Positions 43,640-54,550 of a DNA stretch of 64,000 bases are shown here, one piece after another. Origin of the DNA: Methanobacteriota archaeon (GTDB lineage: Archaea; Halobacteriota; Methanomicrobia; Methanomicrobiales; Methanoculleaceae); assembly GCA_016841955.1 (NCBI GenBank), contig JAENYE010000001.1:756025-820024 (forward strand), given 5' to 3'. Numbering within the stretch: the stretch's first letter is position 1; every line of letters starts with the position of its first letter. The notes below the pieces were generated by a model, which saw only the letters and a list, made by a program, of their open reading frames with translations, had not been told where the DNA came from and made no database searches. Position numbers and translations under genes: made by a program.

Positions 43640-43967
43640 AAAAGATCGATACGTATCTCTCCAAAAAGCGGAAAACAATTCCCTGATGCTGCGCCCATCC
43701 CGAATAACCGGAGCGTTCCCATATAATATATTCAAGATATGATAAAAATGAATTCCTGGAAAAGAGGCCTAAATAAAGGGCTGGGCGAAAATCGGGAGCA
43801 TTATGCAGGAAATTCCAAATCAAAATGCTTTTACCCTGCCACTCCAACCTTAGAGATTGTCCCCAATATCTTTTTGTGAGTTCTTCGTTGTTCTGTCGTA
43901 TCGTTCCGGAGCGGGCGCCGGTTGCGATTCCCTTCCCTGTCTGTCGTGCAGTCATTCTATGGCACGG
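43640..43967. other. AT-rich intergenic stretch, nothing recognised
   Basis: The region is clearly richer in A and T than its flanks (CATATAATATATTCAAGATA near 43720-43740). It lacks a supported gene. It may hold the amzA terminator or mark an old insertion. Confidence 0.4.
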
Positions 43968-44174
43968 TCATGCCAGGTCCTCCTCCTCGAACTCGAAGAC
44001 CTCTTCGATGGTGGAGCCAAGCGTCCGGGCTACCTTGTAGGCGAGTTTCAGGGAGGGGTTGTACTTCCCCTTCTCGAGGAAGACGATCGTCTCCCGCCGG
44101 ACCCCGACCTGCCGCGCCAGCTCCTCCTGGGTAATCCCCGTCTTTGCCCGGAGTTCCCGGATCCGGGTCTTCAC
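43968..44174 (-). CDS. Small XRE-family HTH regulator
   Basis: A GTG at 44174, seven bases after GGAAGGGGG, begins [20 protein letters not shown]. The 68-residue product is a single Cro/C1-type HTH ([37 protein letters not shown]). Such regulators usually sit after a DUF2178-like membrane protein gene; here that partner is broken upstream. Confidence 0.88.
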   Translation of the reverse strand: MKTRIRELRAKTGITQEELARQVGVRRETIVFLEKGKYNPSLKLAYKVARTLGSTIEEVFEFEEEDLA

Positions 44175-44223
44175 CCGGCGTCCCCCTTCCGGAGCAGGCG
44201 CCGCTCGATGACGTTCGTCGGTA

Positions 44224-44360
44224 TCATGCCGCATCACCATGCCGGAAGAGGTACCACCGGAAGATATTGGCGGAGAGCCCCATCAGCAGGATAGTGGCGA
44301 GCAGCACGCTCTCGACCGTGAGGGCGAGCACGCCGAGGTAGTCCACCCAGAAGAGGCATC
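44224..44360 (-). pseudogene. C-terminal remnant of a small membrane protein partnered with the XRE regulator
   Basis: The frame LFWVDYLGVLALTVESVLL, then [20 protein letters not shown], ends with TGA at 44224-44226. It is the end of a two- to four-helix membrane protein of the type found with XRE regulators (DUF2178-like). A stop precedes it and its N-terminal half is absent, so the gene was truncated by a deletion joining it to the unrelated frame at 44340-44578. Confidence 0.55.
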
Positions 44361-44578
44361 ACATCGTCTGTCTGATACCCGCGAATGTACTCCTTTGTCA
44401 GCCATCCGAGCCAGACCGCACTCTGCTCCTCGAATTCACCCGGAAATCTCCATGAGGTGGCATCTGCAGTCTCTTCAGGAGTCAGGGGGTCCTGAAGGCC
44501 GCTTCCTGACGGTATCAGGAGAGCAACCAGCAGGAGGAGTCCGATACTCCACACGATCGTCGTTGGGTTCTGTTTCAT
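44340..44578 (-). CDS. Short signal-peptide ORF, 5' part of a truncated gene
   Basis: An ATG at 44578 starts MKQNPTTIVWSIGLLLLVAL, a clear signal or membrane segment. SGSGLQDPLTPEETADATSW and FEEQSAVWLGWLTKEYIRGY follow, and then the sequence degenerates where it meets the membrane-protein remnant. It appears to be the front part of a gene joined to the remnant at 44224-44360. Function is unknown. Confidence 0.35.
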
Positions 44579-45037
44579 TGTTCCACCGGGATTAGCACTT
44601 TTTGCAGGAAATTTCGTGGGTTCAGCTCAACTGAGGCCTGCAGGTTCGGCATGCAGTTTTGCAGCGGTAACGAATACTTCAAGGCTCGCGTGCATAACTC
44701 TTGCACATTGCGCATCCGTCTTCCCTTCGGGGAAACCCAGGCCGACCTCTCCGGCAGCAGGATGCGGGTGCGGCGTCCCGGTCACGAATGCCCCGCCGAC
44801 CCGCGGCGCCGGGAGAATCCGCCGTCTCGCCGGCAGCCGCTGCCGCGGATGTCCTGACGGAATCGCCGCGATGGGGCACGTGCGGGATGCATGGTGCCGG
44901 CAGGCGCCGGGAGAGCCGGGGAGAGGAGCTGTTCGCCCGGGGCTTGATGTCTGCAATTTTTTGAGATTTCGCCAAAACCTTAATTTTGGTTGAGAATCCT
45001 TGGGTGGATCATCCCACGAGTGTGAGCAGGGTCAACC
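44579..45037. other. Intergenic stretch with a possible coding relic
   Basis: A minus-strand frame over about 44627-44850 reads RVGGAFVTGTPHPHPAAGE, then GFPEGKTDAQCARVMHASLE to a stop at 44627. It looks protein-like, but its upstream part is low-complexity and it has no good start, so it may be a decayed gene. A short inverted repeat CCAAAACCTTAATTTTGG (44972-44989) lies 49-66 nt before the trehalose gene and could be an operator. Confidence 0.35.
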
Positions 45038-47296
45038 ATGAACAGGTTACTGATAGTTTCAAACAGGCTTCCGATCAGCGTTTCCCGGAAGAACGGCGAC
45101 CTCCGCCTTCAACGGAGCGTCGGCGGTCTTGCCACGGGAGTCGGCTCTTTTTATAAGTCCTACGAGAGCATCTGGGTCGGCTGGCCTGGTATAAACATCC
45201 AGAAGAAGCAGGAAGAGGAGAAGGACCGGATCGTCGAGGTGCTCGGAAAAGAGCAGTGCCACCCGGTCTTCCTCTCCCCGTACGATATCAAGAACTACTA
45301 CGATGGGTTCTGCAACAACACCCTCTGGCCGCTCCTCCACTACTTCAATCTCTCTGCAGAGTACGACCCGAAGACATGGCAGGTCTACCAGCGGGTGAAC
45401 GAGAAGTTCTGCGACGCCGTGATGGAAGTGGCCCGGCCCGACGACGTCATCTGGGTCCACGACTACCACCTGATGCTCCTGCCGCAGATGCTCCGGGAGC
45501 GGCTGCCTGATGCCGAGATCGGCTACTTCCACCACATCCCCTTCCCGTCGTTCGAGATATTCCGGCACCTGCCCTGGAGGGAGGAGCTCCTCTCCGGCCT
45601 GCTCGGGGCGGACCTCATCGGTTTCCACACCTACGGGTACGTCCGCCACTTCCTCTCCAGCGTCCGGCGGCTCCTCGGGTACGAGCACACCTTCGGGGAG
45701 GTCAGGACCGGGACCCGGATGGTACGGACCGACCTCTTCCCGATGGGCATCGATTACCACCGGTTCGCCGACTCCGCGGGCAGCACCCCGGTCCAGAAGG
45801 AGATCGCCCGGATCCGGCAAAAGTACGGGAAACGAAAGATCATCCTCTCCTTCGACCGCCTGGACTACACGAAGGGGATCCCGCTCCGGCTCGAGGCTTT
45901 CGACGCACTCCTCGAGAAGAAGCCGGAGTACCAGGGGAAGATCTCCCTCGTCCTCGTCGCGGTCCCGTCCCGGACCGGCGTCGGTAGTTATCAGATGCTG
46001 AAGAAACGGATCGACGAACTCGTCGGCCGCATCAACGGGAAGTACGGGACGACCGACTGGGTCCCGGTTCGCTACTTCTACAATTTCCTCCCGTTCGAGA
46101 CGCTGGTGGCGTTCTACAGCGCCGCCGACGTCGCCCTGGTGACGCCGCTCAGGGACGGCATGAACCTGATGGCGAAAGAGTACGTCGCCACCAGGACCGA
46201 CGGCACCGGGGTGCTCATCCTCTCCGAGATGGCTGGAGCGGCCGAGGAGCTCGGCGAGGCGATCATCGTCAACCCGAACGACCAGGACGCGGTGATCGAG
46301 GCGATCGAGGCGGCGCTCGCCATGCCGGAGAAGGAGCAGATCGAGCGGAACCGGACCATGCAGAGGAGGCTGATGCGCTACGACATCGAGCACTGGGTCG
46401 GCGACTTCCTCACCCGGCTGGGCGACGCCCGGGCGGTCCAGGCCGAGCGCTCCGAACAGGTCGTCACCCCGGCCATCAGGAACGAACTGGTCTCTGACTA
46501 CGCTGCCGGCAAGGACCGGCTCCTTCTCCTCGACTACGACGGCACCCTGGTACCTTTCGCCTCAAAACCGCAGAAGGCGGTTCCCGGCGACGCCACACGG
46601 GAGGTGCTCGAGACCCTCTCCCGGGCTCCCGGAAACGAGGTGGTGGTGATCAGCGGCAGGGACCGGTCCACGCTGGATGCCTGGTTCGGGGCGATGGATA
46701 TCGGGATCATCGCCGAGCACGGCGTCTGGATAAAGGAGCGGTCCGGGGAGTGGCGGATGCCCGAGGCGCTCTCGGACGAGTGGAAAGCGGAGATCAACCC
46801 GCTCCTCGAACTCTACACGGATCGCACACCGGGTGCCTTCATCGAGGAGAAGGACTACTCCCTCGTCTGGCATTACCGGAGAACCGAGCCGGTGCTTGGC
46901 GCACAGCGGGCAAAGGACCTCAAAGACGACCTCCTGCACCTGACGTCGAACCTGAACGTCGGCGTCATGGAGGGGAACAAGGTCATCGAGATCAAGAACA
47001 ACGTCGTCAACAAAGGAAGGGCGGCGCTGAACTGGGTATCCAGACACGCCTGGGACTTCATCCTTGCTATCGGGGACGACAGGACCGATGAGGACCTCTT
47101 TGCGGCGATGCCGCCCGAAGCCTACTCGGTCAAGGTCGGGCTCGCCCCGAGCAGGGCCCGTTTCAACCTGGTCGCCCAGCGGGACGTGCTGCCCCTGCTC
47201 CGGAGGTGCATCGAGTGCGACAGGGAGGTGGCGGCCGGAAAAAGGGAGAGACCGGGGCGAAAAGAAAGTCTTATTGAGTCGGCTGCTCCGGGATGA
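45038..47296 (+). CDS. Trehalose-6-phosphate synthase/phosphatase fusion
   Basis: Residues 1 to about 480 are a GT20 synthase: [56 protein letters not shown] and [15 protein letters not shown]. Residues about 490-735 are a HAD phosphatase: [31 protein letters not shown] and [12 protein letters not shown]. It makes trehalose from UDP- (or ADP-) glucose and glucose-6-phosphate in one polypeptide, likely as a compatible solute. Fused forms are usual in eukaryotes and occur in some archaea and bacteria. Confidence 0.96.
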   Translation: MNRLLIVSNRLPISVSRKNGDLRLQRSVGGLATGVGSFYKSYESIWVGWPGINIQKKQEEEKDRIVEVLGKEQCHPVFLSPYDIKNYYDGFCNNTLWPLLHYFNLSAEYDPKTWQVYQRVNEKFCDAVMEVARPDDVIWVHDYHLMLLPQMLRERLPDAEIGYFHHIPFPSFEIFRHLPWREELLSGLLGADLIGFHTYGYVRHFLSSVRRLLGYEHTFGEVRTGTRMVRTDLFPMGIDYHRFADSAGSTPVQKEIARIRQKYGKRKIILSFDRLDYTKGIPLRLEAFDALLEKKPEYQGKISLVLVAVPSRTGVGSYQMLKKRIDELVGRINGKYGTTDWVPVRYFYNFLPFETLVAFYSAADVALVTPLRDGMNLMAKEYVATRTDGTGVLILSEMAGAAEELGEAIIVNPNDQDAVIEAIEAALAMPEKEQIERNRTMQRRLMRYDIEHWVGDFLTRLGDARAVQAERSEQVVTPAIRNELVSDYAAGKDRLLLLDYDGTLVPFASKPQKAVPGDATREVLETLSRAPGNEVVVISGRDRSTLDAWFGAMDIGIIAEHGVWIKERSGEWRMPEALSDEWKAEINPLLELYTDRTPGAFIEEKDYSLVWHYRRTEPVLGAQRAKDLKDDLLHLTSNLNVGVMEGNKVIEIKNNVVNKGRAALNWVSRHAWDFILAIGDDRTDEDLFAAMPPEAYSVKVGLAPSRARFNLVAQRDVLPLLRRCIECDREVAAGKRERPGRKESLIESAAPG

Positions 47297-48866
47297 CGGA
47301 CCTGACCGTCAGGAAGACCGGCCCCCGGAGGTCCACCTTCCTGTTGTGGTCGGTGATGTAGCGCATCGCGTACTCCTCGATGCGCAGGTTGACGTCTGAA
47401 GGGAGTTTTGCCATCTTCACCTGGACGCGGGTCCCCTCTCCGCACCGCGCCGCCTCCTCGATCCGGGCGGCGGCGAGGCTCGATGCGGCATCAAGGTAGG
47501 TGATGCCGGTGGAGACCCCTTCCCGCCGGACGGATGCCCACTTCTCGATGTCCGGCACCCCGAGCACCGAGCCGTTGTGCACGAAGACCTCGTTGAAGCA
47601 GGCAGGGCCGCAGAGTTTCGTGTTGGATTCGGGCTCCTCGACGATGACTTCCACCTCCCTTCCAGCGATCTCGCCTTTCCACGCAACAAAAGCGCACGGC
47701 CCGGGGGCGGCGGCGTGCTCGGCGGCCGTGTTCCGGATCGCCTCCGCCATCCGTTTCCCGGTCGCGGACGCCGGTTCTGCGCGGAGGTGGACGGCGCCGG
47801 CTATCTCTCGGTCGGAGACCTCCTGCGGGTAGAACTGCGGGTGGGTGAGCTGGCGGACGTCGTTTGACTGGTAGGCGATCATCGCGAGCCGTTCCACCCC
47901 GAGGCCGAGGTTCATCACCGGCACGCCGATCCCGTACTCCGCGAGCGCCGAAGGCGAGTAGATGCCGAAGGTGGCCACCTCGACCCAGCCGAGGGCCGGG
48001 TGACGGGCGTAGACCTCCGTCTGGGTCTCGGGCATGTAGTACTTCGACCGCTTCTCGTCCGGCTGGAACCGGAACTCCGTAAACCCGAACGCCGAGAGGA
48101 GAGCCTCGCTGACGGCTTTCCCCTCCTCGAGGGTGACGTCCTCCCCCGCGATGATGCAGGAGGCCGAGTGGTAGGCCATCAGGCGGGTGGGCCCCTCCTC
48201 CTGCTCCCGCCGGAAACACCGGTCCACCGAGAAGAGCCGGAGCGGGAGGTGACGCTTCTCCCAGAGGGAGGAGAGCGTCAGGAACCAGCCGCTCGTCATG
48301 TGGCTCCGGAGGGTGTTGCGCGACGACTCGGGGGCGAGCGCCTTAAACTCGGGGAAGACCGAGTCCAGAATATGCACCACGGCGGCGTCGTCGGCTTCGA
48401 GCACGGCCGCGAGTTCGTGCGTCAGTTCGTCGCCGTCGATCGTTCCCTTCTTGTAGCCGTGGAGGGTCTCGCGGAGTTTCTCCTCGGTCCCGGATGGGAC
48501 TGCACGGCCGAGGATGGCCTCGATCTCCTCGATCTGCTTGCGCGCAATTCCGACGTTCGGGCGGGGCAGCCCGCCGAGGTAGAAGACCCGGTCGAGGACG
48601 GCCATCGCTTCGGGGCCGAACTGCCGGTAGATGTCCGATTCCTCGACGATCAGGGGGTTGATTGCCTCGTCAAACCCCATCGAGAGGTAGGTCTCGCGGA
48701 GCCGCTGCACGATCTCGAAGATCGGGTGCGCCGTAGCCCGGGTATACCTCAGCCGGGGGTACCGGCCCGAGACCCCCGGCGGGGTCAGCACCGACGGCCC
48801 TTCGTGCCACGCGTGCTCGAAGTCCTCTCTCGCTCTCTTTTTGAACTCTTCCACATCAAATCTCAT
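47271..48866 (-). CDS. sepS: O-phosphoseryl-tRNA synthetase SepRS
   Basis: The ATG at 48866 starts [20 protein letters not shown]. The 531-residue class II synthetase has a motif 2-like [20 protein letters not shown] and motif 3-like [14 protein letters not shown]. It charges tRNA-Cys with phosphoserine, which SepCysS then turns into Cys-tRNA. This marks methanogens and Archaeoglobus relatives. Its 3' end overlaps the convergent trehalose gene by 26 bp. It overlaps the Taw1 stop by a few bases. Confidence 0.96.
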   Translation of the reverse strand: MRFDVEEFKKRAREDFEHAWHEGPSVLTPPGVSGRYPRLRYTRATAHPIFEIVQRLRETYLSMGFDEAINPLIVEESDIYRQFGPEAMAVLDRVFYLGGLPRPNVGIARKQIEEIEAILGRAVPSGTEEKLRETLHGYKKGTIDGDELTHELAAVLEADDAAVVHILDSVFPEFKALAPESSRNTLRSHMTSGWFLTLSSLWEKRHLPLRLFSVDRCFRREQEEGPTRLMAYHSASCIIAGEDVTLEEGKAVSEALLSAFGFTEFRFQPDEKRSKYYMPETQTEVYARHPALGWVEVATFGIYSPSALAEYGIGVPVMNLGLGVERLAMIAYQSNDVRQLTHPQFYPQEVSDREIAGAVHLRAEPASATGKRMAEAIRNTAAEHAAAPGPCAFVAWKGEIAGREVEVIVEEPESNTKLCGPACFNEVFVHNGSVLGVPDIEKWASVRREGVSTGITYLDAASSLAAARIEEAARCGEGTRVQVKMAKLPSDVNLRIEEYAMRYITDHNRKVDLRGPVFLTVRSVIPEQPTQ

Positions 48867-49756
48867 ACGTTCCGCTCCAGGCAGACGACCCGGCTCACCG
48901 GGCTCTCGTCCATGATGCAATAGTCGCAGTGTTCCGTGATTTTTTCTGCGAACGCCCGTACCTCGCGGTGTTCGGGCATCTGGTCCCTCTGCAGTCGATT
49001 CCTACTGTACCCCAGATGCATATAACCCTTTACCTCCACGAACCGGGCCCCGGAATCCTGGTAGATTGCTGCATACCGCTCGGGGGAGAAGTCATTGTAG
49101 CCGCGCACCACGGTGGTGCGGATGGCGGACCGGCGGCCGGCAAGTCCGGCGAGGCTCTCCTGCACCCGGTCCCAGTAGTCCTCCCTCGGCCGGCAGAGAC
49201 CCAGGTAGGTCTCCCGGTCGGGAGCGTCCAGGGAGACGTAGGTCTGGTAGGGCCGGCACCGGGCGAGGACGTCGGGCCGGGTGCCGTTCGAGACGAGGAA
49301 CGTCGTATACCCCCCGGCGTTGAGGGCGTCGACCAGTTCCGGGAGGTGTGAGTAGCAGGTCGGCTCCCCCGAGAGCGATATCGCGACCATCGTGGGGTCG
49401 AGGGCCTCCGCGAACCGCTCCGGCGTGACGTAGGGCGAGACTTTGTAGCCCGAGAGCGCCTTCTTCTGGATGCGCCGGAGGTTCTCGACGATCACGGCCG
49501 GCGGGCACTCCTCCTCTTCCGTCACCTCGTGCTCGAACGACCGCCAGCAGAAGAGACACTGCTGGTTGCACCGGAGGGTCGGGGTCATCTGGACGCAGCG
49601 GTGGCTCTCGATGCCGTAGAACTGCGCCTTGTAGCACATCTCTCCGCCCTTGAGTGCCCGCTTGTTCCACATACAGGGCTTTACGGCCGCCGACGAGGTC
49701 GGGCTGACGAACTGGTAGCCCTGCCTCCGGAGGGCCTTACATGCTTCTGAGTGCAT
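48863..49756 (-). CDS. taw1: tRNA 4-demethylwyosine synthase Taw1 (TYW1)
   Basis: The 297-residue radical SAM enzyme has [12 protein letters not shown] (C-x3-C-x2-C) and three N-terminal cysteines ([22 protein letters not shown]) for a second Fe-S cluster. [16 protein letters not shown] follows. It builds the imidazo ring of wyosine at G37 of tRNA-Phe from pyruvate. The ATG at 49756 overlaps the argS end by 20 bp, so the genes are coupled. Confidence 0.95.
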   Translation of the reverse strand: MHSEACKALRRQGYQFVSPTSSAAVKPCMWNKRALKGGEMCYKAQFYGIESHRCVQMTPTLRCNQQCLFCWRSFEHEVTEEEECPPAVIVENLRRIQKKALSGYKVSPYVTPERFAEALDPTMVAISLSGEPTCYSHLPELVDALNAGGYTTFLVSNGTRPDVLARCRPYQTYVSLDAPDRETYLGLCRPREDYWDRVQESLAGLAGRRSAIRTTVVRGYNDFSPERYAAIYQDSGARFVEVKGYMHLGYSRNRLQRDQMPEHREVRAFAEKITEHCDYCIMDESPVSRVVCLERNV

Positions 49757-51401
49757 CGATCCCGAGAGTCGCGAGGGACTCCTGTAAGGTGTTCCTGACC
49801 GCGTCCACGAGCGCAAGGCGGCTGTTCCGGGTCTCGCCCTCGCTCTTCAAGACCGGGTCGTAGTGGTAGAAGGCGTTGAAGAGGTCTGCGAGCTCGCGGG
49901 CGTAGGAGGCGAGCAGGTGCGGGCGGAGTTCCTCCACGGTCTGCTCGACGACGGCCGGGAACCTGGCCAGGTGCCGGGCGAGCGCGACCTCGTGTTCTGT
50001 CTCGTAGCGGTAGGCCCGCTCGAACTCCCCGGCCTTCTCGAGGATGCTGCAGGCGCGGGCGTGGGCGTACTGGATGTAGGGGCCGCTCTGCCGCTCGAAG
50101 TCCAGCGCCTCCTTCCAGTTGAAGACCGTGCTCTTCTCGGGGGAGACCTTCACGATGTCGTAGCGGATGGCGGCGATGGCGACCGAGTTTGCGATTGAGC
50201 GTCGTTCCTCCTCGGGGAGTTCCGGGCGGCGGACGGTCACCTCGTCGTAGGCCTTCGCGGTCACCTCCTCGATCAGTTCGTCCGCCGAGACGAACTTGCC
50301 CGCACGGGTACTCATGGAGCCCTCGGGGAGGGAGACGAACTCGAAGAAGACGATCTCGGGCGGCTGTTCGCCGAGGAGTTCGAGGGTGGCACGGAGCTGG
50401 GCGCCGATCAGTTTGTGGTCCGCCCCGAGGACGTCGATCATCCGGTCGTAGTTGCGCCCCTTCCAGGTGTGGTAGGCGAGGTCCCGGGTGCTGTAGACCG
50501 AGGTGCCGTCGCTCCGCCGGAGGATGTACTTCTTCTCAAAGCCGCACTCGGTTAGGTCGACCCAGAGGGTCTCGTCCTCGTGTGCCTGCGGCAGGCGCCG
50601 GACCCGTTCGATGATCCGGTCCACGTCGCCGATCCGGACAAAGTCGCTCTCCCAGACGAACCGGTCGTGGTGGGCGTTTAAGGCAGCAAGGGTCGCCCTG
50701 ATCCCCTCCGCACAGAGGGAGACGGCTTTGCGGAATTTCCCGACGGTCTCCGCGTCGCCGCGCTCCACCTTCTGCATGAGGCTGTCGATCTCTTTTGTGA
50801 TCTCCGGGTTCTTCTCGATCTCCCGGTTCGCCGCGACGTAGACCCGGGCGACGTAGTGGTCCTCCTTCTCGCCCTCCTCGCGGGCTATCTCGAGGTGGTC
50901 GAACCCCCAGGAGACGATGGCGATCTGGCGGCCCATGTCGTTTAAGTAATACTGCACCTCGAGCGGATGTCCGGCCTTCCGGAACGCCCGGGCGAGGGTA
51001 TCCCCGATGACCGTATTCCGGATATGCCCGACATGGAGGGGGCCGTTCGGGTTGGCGCTCGTGTGTTCGAGCACAACCCGGCCGGAGCGGCGGGAGAGGG
51101 CCCCGTAACCGGGCTCGAGCGCCTCCCTGACCGCCTCCGAAAGAAGCGTCGGCCCGAACCGGAAGTTGACGTAAGGACCGGTCGCTTCGACCCGAACATC
51201 GCCGAGTTCGGGGTTCCCCGAGAGCTCGCCGGCGATATCTGCGGCGATCTTCTGGGGTGCCCGCTTCTCTTTCTTTGCAAGTTTAAACGCTATGGTCGAG
51301 GCGAGATCGGCGTGATCTCCCCCCGTCGTGAGGAGGACGTCCTCTTCACCGGTGCATGCCCGGAGCATGCGCTCAATCTGGTGGTACTTCTCCTGAAACA
51401 T
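49737..51401 (-). CDS. argS: Arginyl-tRNA synthetase
   Basis: The 554-residue class I enzyme has TSANPNGPLHVGHIRN (HIGH as HVGH), an N-terminal Add-1-like domain, the degenerate KMSKS segment GSMSTRAGKFVS and the C-terminal DALRD domain (FNAFYHYDPVL to DAVRNTLQESL). The ATG at 51401 shares a base with the aRF1 end. Confidence 0.96.
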   Translation of the reverse strand: MFQEKYHQIERMLRACTGEEDVLLTTGGDHADLASTIAFKLAKKEKRAPQKIAADIAGELSGNPELGDVRVEATGPYVNFRFGPTLLSEAVREALEPGYGALSRRSGRVVLEHTSANPNGPLHVGHIRNTVIGDTLARAFRKAGHPLEVQYYLNDMGRQIAIVSWGFDHLEIAREEGEKEDHYVARVYVAANREIEKNPEITKEIDSLMQKVERGDAETVGKFRKAVSLCAEGIRATLAALNAHHDRFVWESDFVRIGDVDRIIERVRRLPQAHEDETLWVDLTECGFEKKYILRRSDGTSVYSTRDLAYHTWKGRNYDRMIDVLGADHKLIGAQLRATLELLGEQPPEIVFFEFVSLPEGSMSTRAGKFVSADELIEEVTAKAYDEVTVRRPELPEEERRSIANSVAIAAIRYDIVKVSPEKSTVFNWKEALDFERQSGPYIQYAHARACSILEKAGEFERAYRYETEHEVALARHLARFPAVVEQTVEELRPHLLASYARELADLFNAFYHYDPVLKSEGETRNSRLALVDAVRNTLQESLATLGIDALRSM

Positions 51402-52672
51402 CAGTATCCGGTCCTGTAACGCAGGATTGCTGCGATCCCGCCGAACGCATTGTAGAGCATCGAGCCTTCTTCAAAATCGTCCGATATGATCCGGACCGTC
51501 GCACTGCTCTGGTCGGCGAACGTGGTCAATTCGTCGATGATATCGGTCTCTTCCGCCACGTAGAACGAGCCGCCGTCGTTGGGGCAGGTGCCGAAGTCGA
51601 GGTCCTTGATGTGCTTGCCCGGCTCGAGGCTGACCGTCCGCTCCTCGGTGTAGTCGCTGTTCTGGCAGGCAAGTTTCAGCCGGGCTCTCCGGAGTTTGTC
51701 GGAGAGGAGGAGGGTATCGACGGCGCCGAGCTCCAGGTTTTTCCGGACGCTCTCCTCGCCGTAGGAGGCGGCACCGTCGTCCTTGACCAGTTCCTGGAGG
51801 AACCGGTTCATCACGTTCTTCTCCTTGATGATATCGAGGCCCTTCAAGGCATCCGACGCGTTCTCGACGAGTTCGGCAAGTCCGGACTCGTTCGTGTAGG
51901 AGACGTCGAAGAGCCCGATGATCCGTTTCTGCAGCTCGTGGTGGAGGAAGCCGCCCGCCTCGAACTCCTCCTTGGTCGGTGTCGGGCCGCCGATCAGCAC
52001 GCCCTTGAACCGCTCGAAGAAGTCCTTCTCGCCAAGGAAGACCTCGCTCGCGAGATCCCCGATCTTCTTGTAGAACTCGTTGATGGCGATCAGCCGCAGC
52101 CGCTGGAAACGGACGCTCGACTGACCACCCTTCCGCTGCTTGCCGGGGACCGTCGAGGTGACGCCGCGGATCGGCTCGATCCGGTTGCCCCGGAGAAATC
52201 CGACGTAGGCTTCCCGCCTGTCGAGGACGATCAGGCCGTAGACCTCCTTCTCCCCGAGCATCTGCTGCAGGGGTTCGAGTTCGAACGAGGAACTGCACCG
52301 GTACAGGTAGGTGTTGAGCGGTTCGGGCGGCTCGATGATCTCGCACTCGAGGTCGGTGCGGTCGCCGCCGACGTTTATCGTGCCGCAGAAGACCGCCATG
52401 CCGTGCTCCGGCGGGCGCTTATAGTATTTCAGGCGGGAGAGGATGGAGGATATGGCACTCTGGACGTTTGTCCGGGTCTGTTTACTCTTGATGTTGGCGC
52501 ACTGCCCGAACTCGTCGCGGAGCTGGGCGGTCACGTCATATATCTGCTTATCCGGAGGTATATACAGTGTGATCAGCTCGGTACCGCTCCCTTCCTTCTC
52601 CGCAAGCCTCTCAAGCATCTTTTTAAATTCGTAGCGCTTTCGCGCGGTATCCATCCCTTGCGTCTCTTCCAT
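51401..52672 (-). CDS. prf1: Peptide chain release factor aRF1
   Basis: The 423-residue protein has the stop-codon motif NIKS (CANIKSKQTR), the peptidyl hydrolysis motif GGQ (RKGGQSSVRFQRLR), and a C-terminal eRF3/ABCE1-binding domain with C..C features (LACQNSD, GTCPNDGG). It reads all three stop codons. It heads the aRF1-argS-taw1-sepS run. Confidence 0.97.
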   Translation of the reverse strand: MEETQGMDTARKRYEFKKMLERLAEKEGSGTELITLYIPPDKQIYDVTAQLRDEFGQCANIKSKQTRTNVQSAISSILSRLKYYKRPPEHGMAVFCGTINVGGDRTDLECEIIEPPEPLNTYLYRCSSSFELEPLQQMLGEKEVYGLIVLDRREAYVGFLRGNRIEPIRGVTSTVPGKQRKGGQSSVRFQRLRLIAINEFYKKIGDLASEVFLGEKDFFERFKGVLIGGPTPTKEEFEAGGFLHHELQKRIIGLFDVSYTNESGLAELVENASDALKGLDIIKEKNVMNRFLQELVKDDGAASYGEESVRKNLELGAVDTLLLSDKLRRARLKLACQNSDYTEERTVSLEPGKHIKDLDFGTCPNDGGSFYVAEETDIIDELTTFADQSSATVRIISDDFEEGSMLYNAFGGIAAILRYRTGY

Positions 52673-52778
52673 CGGAGTTCACCAGGCCAGCTGAATTTTG
52701 TTCATTTGTCGGAGCTACTATATGTTTCCCGGGGGAGGGCATAAATCTGCGCACATTCGCCGATCCCGTCCCGCCCCC

Positions 52779-53273
52779 TCACTGCAGGCACCGGCAGACG
52801 AGGCAGATCGTCTTTGCATCGACGATCCTGCCGTCCGCGATCATCGCCCCGAGGTCTCTTACCGGGACGCGGACGACCTCGATCACCTCGTCGTCGTCCA
52901 TCCCGTAGTCGGAGCACGGCGAGAGCCCCTGGGCCCGGTAGAGCCAGATCCGCTCGTCGGTGTAGCCGGGGGAGGGGTAGATCCAGCCTTGCGGGACGAA
53001 CGTCTCCGCCTTCATCCCGGTCTCCTCGATCAGTTCCCGGTATGCGGTCTCGTGCGGCTCCTCGCCCTCGTCGATGGTGCCTGCCGGCGCTTCGAAGATG
53101 TACTCGTCGACGGCGAACCGGTACTGCCGGATGAGGTAGCAGTCGTCCCCGACGACGGGGAGGATCGCGACCGCACCGCCGGGGTGGACGACCACCCGCT
53201 CCTTCTTCTCTCCGTTCGGGAGCGTAACCTCCTTCATCTCGACGGTAAGCCTTCCACCGCTGTAGATCTCCAT
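52779..53273 (-). CDS. Nudix hydrolase, ADP-ribose pyrophosphatase-like
   Basis: The 164-residue protein has the full Nudix box (GTIDEGEEPHETAYRELIEE, continuing TG) and the upstream YRFAVDEYIFEAPAG typical of ADP-ribose pyrophosphatases. It should cleave ADP-ribose to AMP and ribose-5-phosphate. It lies three bases after queC and is probably cotranscribed with the que genes. Confidence 0.93.
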   Translation of the reverse strand: MEIYSGGRLTVEMKEVTLPNGEKKERVVVHPGGAVAILPVVGDDCYLIRQYRFAVDEYIFEAPAGTIDEGEEPHETAYRELIEETGMKAETFVPQGWIYPSPGYTDERIWLYRAQGLSPCSDYGMDDDEVIEVVRVPVRDLGAMIADGRIVDAKTICLVCRCLQ

Positions 53274-53276
53274 GAT

Positions 53277-53942
53277 TCACCTCTCGTACTCGATCGGGTC
53301 CTCTATCCCGACCTCGCGGAACGCCTCCCTCCTGTAGTGGCAGGAGGAGCAGACCCCGCACGCCCGGTCGTTGTTCTGGTAGCAGGACCAGGTTTTTTCA
53401 TAGGGGACGCCGAGTTCAAGTCCTTTCCTGACGATATCCACCTTCGTCATCCGGACGAACGGCGTCATCAGGGTGATCCGCGGGTCCGCCGCCGTGCCGA
53501 GGTCGACCACCCGCTGGAACGCCTCGATGAACTCCGGCCGGCAGTCGGGATACCCCGGGTAGTCCCCGGTCTGGACGCCGATGAAGATCGCCTCCGCCCG
53601 CCGGGCCTCCGCGAGGCTGGTCGCGATGGCGAGAAGGTTCGCGTTCCGGAAAGGAACGTAGGTGCTCGGGATCCCCTCCTCCTCGCCGGCATACTCCTCG
53701 ACCGGGATGCTCTCATCCGTCAGGCTCGAGGCCCCGATCTTTTTGAAGTGTTCGAGGCCGATCTCGACGAACTCTTGCGCGTCGAGCATCCGGGCGACGG
53801 TTTTGGCACATTCCCGCTCCTTCTCCTCGGTCCGCTGGCCGTAGGTGAAGTGGAGCGCGATGATATCGTAGCCCATATCCTTTGCGACGTAGGCGAGCGT
53901 GGTGGAGTCCATGCCGCCCGAGAGAAGACAGACCGCTTTCAT
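53277..53942 (-). CDS. queC: 7-cyano-7-deazaguanine (preQ0) synthase QueC
   Basis: The 221-residue PP-loop enzyme begins [19 protein letters not shown] and ends with zinc ligands ([16 protein letters not shown]). It forms preQ0 from 7-carboxy-7-deazaguanine with ATP and ammonia. In archaea preQ0 is the precursor of archaeosine in tRNA. Its ATG overlaps the queE stop (TGATG). Confidence 0.96.
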   Translation of the reverse strand: MKAVCLLSGGMDSTTLAYVAKDMGYDIIALHFTYGQRTEEKERECAKTVARMLDAQEFVEIGLEHFKKIGASSLTDESIPVEEYAGEEEGIPSTYVPFRNANLLAIATSLAEARRAEAIFIGVQTGDYPGYPDCRPEFIEAFQRVVDLGTAADPRITLMTPFVRMTKVDIVRKGLELGVPYEKTWSCYQNNDRACGVCSSCHYRREAFREVGIEDPIEYER

Positions 53943-54550
53943 CACTTTACCCCCAAAATCTTGTGCAGTTGCAGTTGAAACCTCACCGGGAGGTTCTCCT
54001 TCACGACGTAGTCCGCGATGGCGCGGTAATCGGACCCTTCCACCGGCGAGATGAAGACCTCGCCACGGATCTCGCACTGGCTCATCACCGCCCGGGCGTA
54101 GAGGAGGTCGTCCTCGTCCGCCACCACGAACTTGACGCAGTCGTGGGGGGTGATGAAGGGGAGGAGCCTGAGATCGCTCCTCTCGCCCGACGAGGGGCAC
54201 TTGACGTCCATGCAGACGGAGGCATACGGCTGCACTTCCCGGAAGTCGCGAGTGCCGTTCGTCTCGATCTCGACGGTGTACCCGTGAAGACTGAACTTCT
54301 TGAGGAGATCGAGGACCTCCTCCCGCTGCAGGAGCGGCTCCCCGCCGGTGATGCAGATATGTTTCCCGTTCTGCAGCCAGACCCGGTCGAGGACCTCTAT
54401 GACGCTCATCTCCTCCCCGCCTTCCCGGGCGTAGGAGGTGTCGCACCAGGCGCACCGGAGGTTGCACCCGGCAAGCCGGACGAACGTGCAGGGCCGCCCC
54501 TGGTTCTCCCCCTCCCCCTGGAGGCTCCGGAAGATCTCACTGACGATCAT
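53942..54550 (-). CDS. queE: 7-carboxy-7-deazaguanine synthase QueE
   Basis: The 202-residue radical SAM enzyme starts [18 protein letters not shown]. It has [13 protein letters not shown] (C-x3-C-x2-C) and [10 protein letters not shown]. It rearranges carboxytetrahydropterin to 7-carboxy-7-deazaguanine. The ATG at 54550 overlaps the end of queD by 14 bp. Confidence 0.96.
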   Translation of the reverse strand: MIVSEIFRSLQGEGENQGRPCTFVRLAGCNLRCAWCDTSYAREGGEEMSVIEVLDRVWLQNGKHICITGGEPLLQREEVLDLLKKFSLHGYTVEIETNGTRDFREVQPYASVCMDVKCPSSGERSDLRLLPFITPHDCVKFVVADEDDLLYARAVMSQCEIRGEVFISPVEGSDYRAIADYVVKENLPVRFQLQLHKILGVK

